DNA from: Manis javanica
Lineage: Eukaryota; Chordata; Mammalia; Pholidota; Manidae
DNA length: 64,000 nt
Direction of reading: 5' to 3'
Assembly (NCBI RefSeq): GCF_040802235.1
Contig: NC_133165.1
Span: forward strand, 13,053,623-13,117,622
The translations under genes and the position numbers were made by a program. The notes beneath the pieces were generated by a model that did no database searches, was not told the DNA's origin, and saw only the letters and a list, made by a program, of their open reading frames with translations. Positions 13,342-23,490 of the stretch are shown piece after piece. Positions within the stretch are counted from its first letter, which is position 1, and each line of letters opens with the position of its first letter.

Positions 13342-13702
13342 TTTTTATTTTTTATTTTTTTATTGAAATATAGTTGATATACAGCATTGTACTAGTTTCA
13401 AGTATGTACACAGTAATTCAACAATTATATATATTACTAAATGCTCACCATGAAAGGTGTAGTTGCATCTGTCAACATACAAAGATATTACAGTATCATT
13501 GGTATTACTGACTATATTTCCTAGCTGTACTTTCATCCTGTGATTAAATTATTTTATAATTAGGCATATGTGCCTTCTCAGAGACCTCACTATTTTACCC
13601 ATCAATTCAATCCCCTCTGGCAACCACCAGTCTATTCTCTGTATTTATGAGTCTGTTTCTGTTTTGTTTGTTCATGTGTTTTATTTTTTAAATTCCACTT
13701 GT
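13342..13702 (-). mobile_element. LINE-1 3' UTR part of the older (chimeric) element
   Basis: Antisense L1 tail: T-rich start, the 'agttgatatacagc' signature, then the 3' UTR up to 'aaattccacttgt', where the younger L1 integrated. It continues at 19717 with 'aattccgcctgtaagtgaa'. Confidence 0.9.
13691..13702. repeat. Target-site duplication of the 6-kb L1, left copy
   Basis: aattccacttgt here against aattccgcctgt at 19717-19728, 10 of 12 identical. It lies in the 3' UTR of the older L1, which proves the order of insertions. Confidence 0.8.
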
Positions 13703-14335
13703 GATTAAAGATGGTGGTGTAACAGGTGAGATAGAGGCTTCCTCCTTAAACCACATATAATACACAAATATAATTAATACAACTAATCCTGAGAGAGCAA
13801 CAGGAGAGGCCTGCACCAGACTGCACACACCTGGAGAAAAGAGCAGACCTCAGAGAACAGGGTAACGTATCAAAGCTTTGGCTCAGTGGGACCCGAGCCA
13901 TCCCCCACCCTAGCTCACTGGTGAGAGGAAGAGAAACTGAGCAGGGAGGGAGTGGAGGCATGGGACGGCTGAATACCTAATTCTGGAGATCTGCTCTGGG
14001 AGCACAAACATACATTTCACGGTGCTTTCATGATACTCTTGTGATTATGGGGTTGGAAAGCTAAGACAGGCAGAATTCCTGGAGACATTGAGATCCCAGC
14101 CGCTTATGGAAAGCAGGGATCCATATCCAACTGCTCTGGGACAAAAGCTTATACCTGTGTGCTCAGCCCACTGGTTCAGGCAGTGGAGACATGCACAGTA
14201 GCTGGGAAGCAGGAAACAGGTCTTTCCTCCCTGCAGGCACCAAACACACTCCCCTGCAACCCCCAACATTGCTTCAGGAGCTGAGCAGCTCCAGAGAGTA
14301 GAGCTTCTGGATACTAGAATGAGCCGTACACAAAT
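13703..14335 (+). promoter_or_regulatory. L1 5' UTR (former internal promoter region)
   Basis: About 630 bp between the element's first base and the ORF1 ATG. It starts with 'aagatggtggtg', typical of L1 5' ends that bind YY1 in primates (that role is inferred here). GC content is higher than the surroundings. Minus-strand ORFs at 13746-13961 and 14045-14347 are chance readings in it. Confidence 0.7.
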
Positions 14336-15174
14336 ATGAAATGCCAAAGGAACCTGGAACAGAGTAAAATTAATATAACCTCTGAGAAAGATGACATGGA
14401 CCTCATGACTCTTCCTGAAAGGGGGTTCAAAATAAAAATCTTTAACATGCTAATGGAGGTATGAAAAGATATGCAAGAACTCAGGAATGAATTCTGGTTA
14501 GAAATTCAATCATTGAAGAGCACAATGGAGGGTATTAAAAGCAGATTGGATAAGGTGGAGAAGAAGATAAATGAAATAGAAACTAGAGAAGAGGAATACA
14601 AAGAAGCTGAGGCACAGAGAGAAAAAAGGATCTCTAAGAATGAAAGAATATTGAGAGAACTGTGTGACGAATCCAAAAAGAACAATATTTGCATTATAGG
14701 CATACCAGAAGAAGAAGAAGAGAGAGAAAGGGATAGAAAGTGTCTTTGAGGAGGTAATTGCTGAAAACTTCCCCAATCTGGGAGGAGATAGTCTCTGAGG
14801 ACATGGAGATGCACAGATATCCCAAGCAAGTGACCCATGAAAGACAAAACCAAGACATATAGTAATTAAAACAGCAAAGATCAAGGATAAGGACAGACTT
14901 AAAAGCAGCCAGAGAGAGAAAAAAGATCACATACAAAGGAAAGTGCATCAGACGAACATCAGACTTCTCAGCAGAAACCTTACAGGCCAGAAGGGAGTGG
15001 CATGATATTTTTAATGCAATGAAACAGAATGGCCTGGAACCAAGATTACTTTATCTGGCAAGATTATCATTTAAATTTGAAGGAGGGATTAAACAATTTC
15101 CAGATAAGCAAAAGCTGAGAGAATTTACTTCCCACAAACCATCTCTACAGTCTATTTTGGAGGAACTTCTATAG
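14336..15174 (+). pseudogene. L1 ORF1 (RNA-binding chaperone), broken
   Basis: ORF1p coats L1 RNA as a coiled-coil trimer with an RRM and a C-terminal domain. The start at 14336 is chosen because it gives M-x-x-Q-R-N-L-x-Q, the same opening as the ORF1 of the other long L1 (minus strand from 46960). In order: an N-terminal leader; an in-frame TGA at 14462-14464 (probably a decayed CGA); a Glu/Lys-rich coiled-coil 14471-14670; 'NICIIGIPEEEE' of the RRM near 14686-14720; a frameshift around 14737; then a shifted frame with 'NFPNLG'. The C-terminal domain includes 'AETLQARREW' near 14970-15000. The stop is TAG at 15172-15174. Length (~280 codons) is somewhat below the ~340 of the primate protein. 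Non-functional. Confidence 0.9.
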
Positions 15175-15476
15175 ATGGAAGTGTTCCTAAGGTTTAATAG
15201 ATGTCACCAGAGGTAATAAAACCACAGTAAAGAAAGTAGAACAGCTAATTACTAAGCAAATGCAAAATTAAATTAACTATTTCCAAAATCAAACAAGGGA
15301 TAGACAAAGAGTACAGAATATGATACCTAATATGTAAAGAATGAAGGAGGAAGTAAAAGGAGGAGCAAAAGAAAAGAACTTTTAGATTGTGTTTGTAATA
15401 GCATATTAAGTGAATTAAGTTAGACTCTTAGAAAGTAAGGAAGTTAACCTTCAAAATCATGAATCTAAAGTCTACA
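15175..15476 (+). other. L1 inter-ORF spacer
   Basis: About 300 bp of A-rich sequence between the ORF1 stop and the ORF2 ATG. It is longer than the ~60-bp primate spacer. No ORF or RNA seen. Confidence 0.7.
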
Positions 15477-18400
15477 ATGGCAATAAGTACATACATATCT
15501 ATAATCACCCTAAATGTAAATGCACTGAATGCATCAATCAAAGGACATAGAGTCACTGAATGGAAAAAAAACAAGACCATCTGTATGCTGCCTACAAGAG
15601 ACTCACTTTAAACCCAAATACATAAACAGGCTAAAAGTGAAGGGATGGAAAAAGATATTTCATGCAACTAATAGAAAAAAGCAGGTGTTGCAGTACTTGT
15701 ATCAGACAAAATACACTTCAAAACAAAGAAAGTCACAAGAGACAAAGAAGGACATTACACAGTGATAACATGGTCAATCCAACAAAAAGATATAAACATT
15801 ATGAATATCTATACTTCCAACACAGGAGCACCTATATGTGAAACAAATACTAACTGAATTAAAAGGGGAAATAGAATGCAATGCATTCATTCTAGGAGAC
15901 TTTAACACTCCACTCACTCTGAAGGACAGATCAACCAGACAGAAAATAAGTGAGGACACAGAGGCACTGAACAACACATTAGAACAGATGGACCTAAGGG
16001 ACATATACAGAACTCTACACCCAAAAGCAGCAGAATACACATTTTTCTCAAGTGCACATGGTACATTTTCAATAATAGATCATATACTAGGCCACAAAAA
16101 CAGACTAAGTAAATTAAAAAAGACTGAAATTGTACCAACCAGTTTCTCAGACCACACATGTTTGAAACTAGAAATACACTAGGCAAAGAAAATGAAAAAT
16201 CCCACAAACACATGGAGGCTTCACAACATGCTCCTAAATAACCAATGAATCAATGACCAAATAAAAAGAGATCAAGCAATATATGGAGACAAGTGACAAT
16301 AATAATTCAACACCTCAAAATATGTGGGACACAGCCAAAGCCATGCTAAGAGGAAAGTATCTTGCAATACAGGCCTACCTCAGGAAAGAAGATCAATCCC
16401 ATATTAGCACTTTTAACTCACAATTAATGAAACTAGAAAAAGAAGAACAGATGAGGCCCAAAGTCAGTAGAAGGAGGGACATAAAAAAGATTAGAGTAGA
16501 AATAAATAAAATCAAGAAGAATAAAACAATAGAAAGAATCAATGAAAGCAAGAGCTGGTTCTTCCAAGAAAATAAACAAAGTAGAAAAACCCCTAGCCAG
16601 ACTTATCAAGAAAAAAAGGGAGTCTAGAGACATAAACAGAATCAGAAATGAGAATGGAAAAATCATTGTGGACACCACAGAAATACAAATAATTATTAGA
16701 GAATACTATGAAAAATTATATGGTAACAAACTGGATAACCTAGAAGAAATGAATAACTTTCTAGAAAAATACAACCTTCCAAGGCTGACCAAGGAAGAAA
16801 CAGAAAATTTGAACATACCAATTACCAGCAACAACATCAAACTGGTGATCAAAAAACTAACAAAGAACAAAATGCCTGGACCAGATGGCTTCACCACTGA
16901 ATTTTATCAAACATTTAGTGAAAACCTAATACCCATCCTCCTTAAAGTTTCCCAAAGAGTAGAATAAGGAATACTTCCAAACTCATTCTATGAGGCCAGC
17001 ATCACTCTAATACCAAAACCAGGCAAAAACACCACCAAAAAAGAAAATTACAGACCAATATCCCTGATAAACATAGATGCAAAAATACTCAACAAAATAT
17101 TAGCAAACTGAATTCAAAAATATATCAAGAGGATCATACACCATGACCAAGTGGGACTTATCCCAGGGATGCAAGGATGGTACAACATTCAAAAATCTAT
17201 CAACATCATCCACCACATCAACAAAAAGAAGGACAAAAACCACATGATCATCTCCATAGATGCTGAAAAAGCATTTGACAAAATTCAACATCCATTCATG
17301 ATAAAAACTCTCAACAAAATGGGTATAGAGGGCAAGTACCTCAACATAATAAAGGCCATATAGGACAAACCAACAGTCAACATCATACCTAACAGCGAGA
17401 AGCTGAAAGCTTTTCCTTTAAGATCAGGAACAAGACAAGGATGCCCACTTTCCCCACTTCTATTCAACATAGTACTGGAGGTCCTAGCCATGGCAATCAG
17501 ATACACAAAGAAAAAAAAGGCCTCCAGATTGGCAAGGAAGAAGTTAAACTGTCCCTGTTTGCAGATGACATGATATTGTACATAAAAAACCCTAAAGAAT
17601 CCACTCCAAAACTACTAGATCTAATATCAGATTTCAGCAAAGTTGCAGGATACAAAATTGATACACAGAAATCTGTGGCATTCCTATATACTAACAATGA
17701 AGTAGCGGAGAGAGATATCAGGAAAACAATTTGATTCACAGTTGCACCATAAAGAATAAAATACCTAGGAATAAACCTAACCAAGGAAGTGAAAGACCTA
17801 TACCCTGAAAACTACCAGCTCTTCTTAAGAGAAATTAAAGAAGATACCAATAAATGGAAACTTATCCCATGCTCATGGATAGGAAGAATTAATACTGTCA
17901 AAATGTCCATCCTGCCTAAAGCAATCTATAGATTCAATGCAATTCCTATCAAAATACCAACTACATTCTTCAACAAACTAGAGAAAATCATTTTAAAATT
18001 CATATGGAACCATAGAATACCACGAATAGCCAAAGGAATTCTGAGAAGGAAGAATAAAGCTGGGGGCATTACGCTCCCCAACTTCAAGCTCTACTACAAA
18101 GCCACAGTAATCAAGACAATTTGGTACTGGCACAAGAACAGACCTATAGACCAATGAAACAGACTAGAGAGCCCTGATATATACCCAACTAAATATGGTC
18201 AATTAATATACGATAAAGGACCCATGGACATACAATGGGGAAATGACAGCCTTTTCAACAGGTGGTGTTGGCAAACCTGGACAGCTAACATGCAAGAGAA
18301 TGAAACTGGATTATTGTTTAATCACATACACAAAAGTAAACTCAAAATGGATCAAAGACTTGAATGTAAGTCATGCAACCATAAAATTCTTAGAAGACAA

Positions 18401-19335
18401 CACAGGCAAACATCTGAAGGTAAACATAAGCAACTTCTTTCTGAATGCATCTCCTTGAGCAAGGGAAAGAAAAGCAAACATGAACTCATGGGACTACATC
18501 AAACTAAAAAGTTTCTATACAGCAAAGGTCACCATCAACAGAACAAAAAGGTACCCTACAGTATGGGAGAATATATTTTTAAATGACATATCTGACAACA
18601 GAACAAAAAGGCACCCTACAGTATGGGAGAATATATTTGTAAGTGACATATTCGACAAGGGGATAACATCCAAAATATATAAAGAACTCACATGCCTCAA
18701 CACCCAAAAAGCAAATAACCCGATTAACAAATGGGCAGAGAATATGAAGAGACAGTTCTCCAAAGAAGAAATTCAGATGGCCAACAGACACATGAAAAGA
18801 TGCTCCACATCACTAATAATCAGGGAAATGCAAAATAAAACCACAATGAAATATCACCTCACACCAGTAAGGATGGCCAGCATCAAAGAGACTAAGAACA
18901 ACAAATGCTGGTGAGGATGTGGATAAAGGGGAACCCTCCTACACTGCTGGTGGGAATGTAAGTAGTTCAACCATTGTGGATAGCAATATGGAGGTTCCCC
19001 AAAAAAAGAAAAATAGAAATACCATTTGACCCAGGAATCCCACTCCTTGGAATTTACCCAAAGAATGCAACTTCTCAGATTCAAAAAGACATATGCACCC
19101 ATATGTTTATCACAGCAGTTTTTACAATAACCAAGATATGGAAGCAACCTAAGTGTCCATCAGTAGATGAATAAATAAAGAAGATGTGGTACATATACAC
19201 AATTTGGCCACAAGAAAGAAACAAATCCTACCATTTGCAAAAACATAGATGGAGCTGGAGGACATTATTCTCAGTGAAATAAGCCATGCGGAGAAAGACA
19301 AATGCCAAATGATTTCCCTCATTCGTGGAGTATAA
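15477..19335 (+). pseudogene. L1 ORF2 (endonuclease + reverse transcriptase), broken
   Basis: ORF2p nicks the target DNA and reverse-transcribes L1 RNA there. ATG at 15477 opens with 'ISIITLNVNALN', holding the Asn of the APE-type endonuclease. A frameshift near 15565 precedes 'CCLQETHF' (catalytic Glu). Open piece 15838-16182 has 'LGDFNTP', 'IIDHI' and 'SDH', the remaining endonuclease motifs. Piece 16542-16967 has the RT lead-in 'MPGPDGFT'. 17151-17363 has '[11 protein letters not shown]' and 17441-17734 has the 'FADD' catalytic motif. 18480-18914 carries a 60-bp duplication. TGA at 18912-18914 interrupts the Cys/His knuckle (C-W-stop-G-C...LLHCWWEC). The C-terminus continues through 18974-19174 to TAA at 19333-19335. 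The span equals ~1286 codons, close to the 1275 of human ORF2p, so there are no large deletions. Confidence 0.93.
18541..18660 (+). repeat. 60-bp in-frame tandem duplication inside L1 ORF2
   Basis: 18541-18600 and 18601-18660 begin with the same gaacaaaaag word and agree at about 53 of 60 bases, giving two 20-residue units of the form [14 protein letters not shown]. The reading frame stays open across both. The corresponding antisense regions of the L1s at about 4260-4330 and 20400-20470 have one unit only. Confidence 0.9.
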
Positions 19336-19690
19336 CAATGCATCAAAACTGAAGGAACAAAATAGTAGCAGACTCAGAGACTCCAAGAATGAACTAGTGG
19401 TTATTAAAGGGGAGGGGTGGGGGAGGGTGGGTGGGGAGGGAAGGAGAAGGGGATTGAGGGATATTATGTTTAGTACACATGGTGTGGGGGTTCACAGGGA
19501 TAACAGTGTAGCACAGAGAAGGTACATAGTGCATCTGTGGCATCTTGCTGCACTGATGGACAGTGACTGCATTGGGGTATGGGTGGGGACTTGCTAATAT
19601 GGGTAAATGTAGTATCGACATTTTTTTTTCATGTGAAACCTACATAAGAGTGTATATCAATTATCCATTAATAAAAAATTTAAAAAATTT
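19336..19690 (+). other. L1 3' UTR with polypurine stretch
   Basis: The segment after the ORF2 stop holds a G-rich run (about 19408-19458: gggga, ggtggg, gggaggg units), a hallmark of L1 3' UTRs and a potential G-quadruplex. It ends 'cattaataaaaaattt'. The truncated copy at 11.5-11.8 kb shares it. Confidence 0.85.
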
Positions 19691-19716
19691 CAGAGACAAA
19701 TGACCCATTAAAAAAA
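19691..19716 (+). other. Extra ~20 bases and poly-A at L1 3' end
   Basis: Between the A-rich end of the 3' UTR and the final A-run lie cagagacaaatgacccatta (19691-19710), then As. The other L1 3' ends in the window do not have these bases. A very short 3' transduction is one reading; an irregular tail is another. Confidence 0.45.
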
Positions 19717-19728
19717 AATTCCGCCTGT
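19717..19728. repeat. Target-site duplication of the 6-kb L1, right copy
   Basis: aattccgcctgt, 10/12 identical to 13691-13702. Older L1 sequence resumes from here. Confidence 0.8.
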
Positions 19729-22347
19729 AAGTGAAATTATATGGTACTTGTCTTTCTCTGTCTGATTCATTTCACTTAGCACAATACCCTGTAGATCCAT
19801 CCATGTTGTTGCAAGTGACAAGATTTCTTTTTTATGGCTAAGTAGTGTTCCATTGTGTATTTGTACCACATATAAGTATCCATTCATCTGTCAATGGAAC
19901 TTAGGATGCTGCCATACCTTGGCTATTATAAATAATGCTGTGATAAACATAGGAGTGCATGTTTATTTTCAAATTCATGATTCTGTTTTCATAGAGTGAA
20001 TTCCCAGAAGTGGAATTGCTGGGTTGTATGGTATTTCTCTTTTTAGTTTTTTCATAAACTCCATACTGCTTATCATAGTGTCTGAACCAATTTACATTTC
20101 CACCAACAGTGTAGGAAGGTTCCCTTTTCTCCACATCCTCATTAACACTTGTTATTTCCTGTATTTTTGATAGTTATGATTCTCACTGGTGTGAGGTGAT
20201 ATCTCATTGAGATTTTGGTTTCATTCCCTTGATGATTAGTGATGTTGAGCATCTTTTCATGGGGCTCTTGGCAATATGTATATCTTCTTTGAAAAACTAT
20301 CTCTTCAGGTCTTCTGCTTATTTTTTAATTTAATTAGTTGGGTTTTTTAATGTGTTGACTTGTATGAGTTCTTTGTATATTTTGGACATTAGCGCCTTCT
20401 CAGATATATCATTTGAAAATATCTCCTCTTCATTAGGTTGCTCTTTCTTTTACTGATGCTTTCCTTTGCTGTGCAGAAGCTACTTAGTTTGATGTAGTCC
20501 CAGTTCTTTATTTTTGCTTTTGTTTCCCTTGTCTGTGGTAACATGTCTGGAAAAAAATTACTAATGCTGTTGTTCAAGAGTATGCTGCCTGTTTTCTTCT
20601 AGGATTTTCATAGTTTCAGGTTTTATATTAAGATCTTTAATCCACTTTGAGTTTATTTTTATGTATGGTGTAACACAGTGATCCAAATTTCATTCTTTTG
20701 TGTACAGATGTACAGTTTTCCCAACGCCATTTATTGAAGAGACTGCTTTTTCCTTATTGTGTATTCTTGCCTCATTTGTCATAGATTAATTACCATATAG
20801 GCATGAACTTATTTCTGGGCTCTCTATTCTGTTCCTTTGATCCATATGTCTCTTTTTTGTGCCAGTACCATACTGTTTTGATGACTGTAGCTTTGCACTA
20901 TAGTTTGAAATCATGATATCTCCAGCTTTGTTCTTTCTCAAGATTGCTTTGGATATTCAAGGTCTTTTGTAATTCCATATAAATTTTAGGATTCTTTGCT
21001 CTAGTTCTGTGAAAAATGTTAATGGTGTTGTGATAGGGATTGCATTGAATCTATAGATTGCTTTGTGTAGTATGACCATTTTAACAATATTACTTCTATC
21101 CATGAGCACAAACTATCTTTCCATTTATTTGTCTTCAATTTCTTTCATCAGTGCCTTATAGTTTTCAGAATAAAGATCTTTCATCTCCTTAACTAGATTT
21201 ATTCCCATGTATTTTGTTCTTTTTGATACAATTATAAATGGAAATGATTTCTTAATTTCTTTGTTAGTTTATTATTTGTATATAGAAGTACAACAAATTT
21301 CTGTATATTGATTTTGTATCCTGTGACTTTACTGAATTCTTTTTCTAGTAGGTTTTTGGTGGAGCCTTTTGGGTTTTCTATATATAGTATCATGTCATTT
21401 GTGGATAGTGACAATCTAACTTCTTCCTTACCAGTTTGATGTATTTTATTTATTTTTCTTACCTGGTTGCTATGGCTAGGACTTCCAGTGCTATGTTGAA
21501 TAAAAGTGGTAAAGAGTGGGCATCCTCATCTTGATACTGATTTTGGAGGTAAAGTTGAAAGTTTTTCACCATTGAATATGACATTAGAGGTGTTTTTGTT
21601 GTATCTGCCCTTTATTATGCTGAGATATGTTCCCTCTTACACCCATTTTGTTGAGTTTATATCATGAAGGGATGTTGAATTTTGTCAAATGCTTTTTCAG
21701 CATCTATTGAGAGGATCATATGGTTTTTATCCTTCCTTTTGTTAATGTGGTATATCACATTAATCACAATATCTACTTGTAGATATTGAAAGATCCTTTT
21801 ACTCCTGGAATAAATCCCTCTTGTTCAGAGAGCATGAACCTCTTAATGCATTTTTTAATTTGGTTGCTAATATTTTGTTGATTGTTGCATCCATGCTCAT
21901 CAGAGATATTGGACTGTGATTTTCTTTTCTTGTAGCATCTTTGTCTAGTTTTGGTATCAGAGTGATGCTGTCCTTATAGAATGAATTTGGAAGCCTTCCC
22001 TCCTCCTCAATTTTTTGGAATAGTTTGAGAAATATAGGTATTAGCTCTTATTTACATATTCATTACAATTCTTTGAAGTCTTTTGGCCCTGGACTTTGGT
22101 TTGTTTGGAGTTTTTTGATTACCAATTCAATTTCATTACTAGTAATTGGTCTGTTCAGATTTTCTATTTATTTCTGGTTCAGTCTTGGAAATTTGAATGT
22201 TCCTAGGAATGTTCCATTTCTTCTAAGTTGTCCAATTTTTGACATATAAATTTTTGTAGTATTCTTTTATAAGCATTTGTATTTCTGTGGTGTCAGTTGT
22301 AACTTCTCTATTATATCTGGTTTTATTTTTATTATTTTATTATTTTT
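19729..22347 (-). mobile_element. LINE-1 ORF2 part of the older (chimeric) element
   Basis: Antisense L1 from the 3' UTR boundary back to mid-ORF2. The reverse complement holds the ORF2 C-terminal region near 20400-20500, the RT palm around 21240-21420 and the thumb-side sequence. It ends near 22340 in the region encoding 'TTEIQ' of the linker before the RT. Many stops and indels make it older than the L1 that split it. Short minus-strand ORFs such as 21232-21414 are its remnants. Confidence 0.9.
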
Positions 22348-22445
22348 AATGAACTCTTTCACAAATTTGTGTGTCACCTTGCACAGGGGCCATGCTAATC
22401 TTTGTATTGTTCCAATTTTGGTCTATATGCTGCTGAAGCAAGCAC
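22348..22445 (-). pseudogene. RNU6 pseudogene: U6 snRNA retropseudogene
   Basis: The minus strand begins GTGCTTGCTTCAGCAGCA and continues with 'AAAATTGGAACAATACA', 'GATTAGCATGGCCCCTG' and 'AAATTTGTGAA', the U6 spliceosomal RNA in order from its first base. About 98 of 107 bases remain. There is a 3-base gap after 'ATACA' and a 1-base gap after 'CAAGG', and the 3' end is eroded at the 'GTTCAT' point. The U6 CpG positions I could compare now read TG or CA, as in methylated inactive DNA. No U6-type promoter (PSE/TATA box at -25) is visible upstream (22446-22520). L1 sequence follows directly at its 3' end. Confidence 0.95.
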
Positions 22446-23089
22446 ATGCAGAATTATTTAACATTTTTCCTCAAGCTTTTATTGTTACTTCACCCACACT
22501 TAATTAGACAGCTTTTTTAAAAATTAGCTCATCTCTGTAAAACTTTTGAAAGATTCAACTTAGTTACCATAGATATAACACATATATTTATTTTTAGTTA
22601 AGTAGTATTTAATTATATTATGCAATTATACTAAGTTACTTGATATAGAACAGTTTGGGAACACACACAACAATCTATTAATTGCCTTCAAGTAAACTTC
22701 AGGCAACAGAATTGTTTGGACAGGCTGGAGAACTACTTCCACAGGTCTGCTCAAGGCACTGAAAAGACTTCAGTATGTTTCAGAGAGAAGATGGAGAGCA
22801 TTAGTTAATCCAGTGAGTCAGGGAAATGGGTTAATAATGGTTCTTACCTATGGAGATTTCTGTGATTTAAAATTCTGCTTTATATTTTTAAAAGCCTCTT
22901 TAAGTAAGTGTGGATCATTACCTTCATATTTTCATTATTTAAGTGAATCAGGTTTTAAATAAATTCATTTTGTACTGAAGAAGCTAAAACATAAAACTTT
23001 CCTTTAAAAACTTGTCATAATTGGTAAAATGTAACAGAAATAATAACGGTCCTTGAGTAAGAACATAAACCTAAAAACTGCCACCCTGA

Positions 23090-23490
23090 CCTCTGTGTGG
23101 TATGTTTATCTACCTCACTGTTCACCTCCTAAATCAAAATATTTGCTGGGCTTCTCTACATTCTCCTCTCTCCATTAGTTTAAAAACAACGTATCTTTCA
23201 GGTTGTACCTTAAAATCATTTCCTCAGGGAACTCATTTTTTACTTTGTACAAGCATCCTTTACTTTTCGTTCAGACAGATTTTATGTGGGAGGAGGTTAT
23301 CACAGTGACCTCTTATCCTGCCACCTTCCTACCTCCTCATTCAGACACATTTTAATAAGTAACTATTTATATCTTCATTTAATGTTCTATACTCCATGGG
23401 ACTGGGCTTTTCCAGGGTCTGGTCTAATGACTATTACATATTTTTATTATTATGCTTGTGCATAATAAATGTGTCAAATGAATAATTGAA
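23090..23490 (+). mobile_element. L2 LINE 3' fragment (probable)
   Basis: Pattern of the L2 3' region: C/T-rich 'cttcctacctcctcattcag', 'gactgggcttttccagggtc', and a close of 'cataataaatgtgtcaaatg' plus 'aataattgaatg', resembling the L2 terminal tgaatgaa repeats. Strongly diverged. Confidence 0.45.

Larger units (their letters stand above)
13703..19716 (+). mobile_element. LINE-1, near full length (~6.0 kb), decayed
   Basis: Complete architecture: a 5' end beginning 'gattaaagatggtggtgt' (the aagatggcggcg-type L1 start), 5' UTR to 14335, ORF1 14336-15174, a ~300-bp inter-ORF spacer, ORF2 15477-19335, 3' UTR to about 19690 and an A-tail to 19716. A 12-bp TSD flanks it. It sits in the 3' UTR of an older antisense L1. 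Both ORFs carry stops and frameshifts, so it cannot move by itself. Parts of ORF2 still read open for 100-140 codons, which suggests moderate age. The 3' end of the element matches the truncated copy at 11.3-11.8 kb. Confidence 0.95.
13342..22445 (-). mobile_element. U6/LINE-1 chimeric insertion, interrupted by a younger L1
   Basis: On the minus strand the order is a U6 snRNA copy (22445-22348), L1 from mid-ORF2 to the 3' end (22347-19729, resuming 13702-13342), then an A-rich tail seen as T-runs at 13342-13361. The two L1 parts join into one continuous element once the plus-strand L1 at 13703-19716 and one TSD copy are removed. The L1 5' breakpoint corresponds to about ORF2 residue 385 (equivalent to base 16636 of the plus copy). 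U6 fused to a 5'-truncated L1 is a known product class of L1 reverse transcriptase; this is that arrangement. No convincing TSD of the whole chimera was found. Confidence 0.75.

Noticed and set aside
15477..19335. Active LINE-1
   Set aside because: Multiple stops and frameshifts in ORF1 (14462, ~14737) and ORF2 (~15565, ~16967, 18912 and others).
22348..22445. Functional U6 snRNA gene
   Set aside because: Internal gaps, loss of the 3' end, CpG decay and absence of PSE/TATA elements upstream; it is a retropseudogene.
13342..22445. TSD for the whole U6/L1 chimera
   Set aside because: Bases before 13342 and after 22445 show only weak, gapped similarity, so I do not call one.
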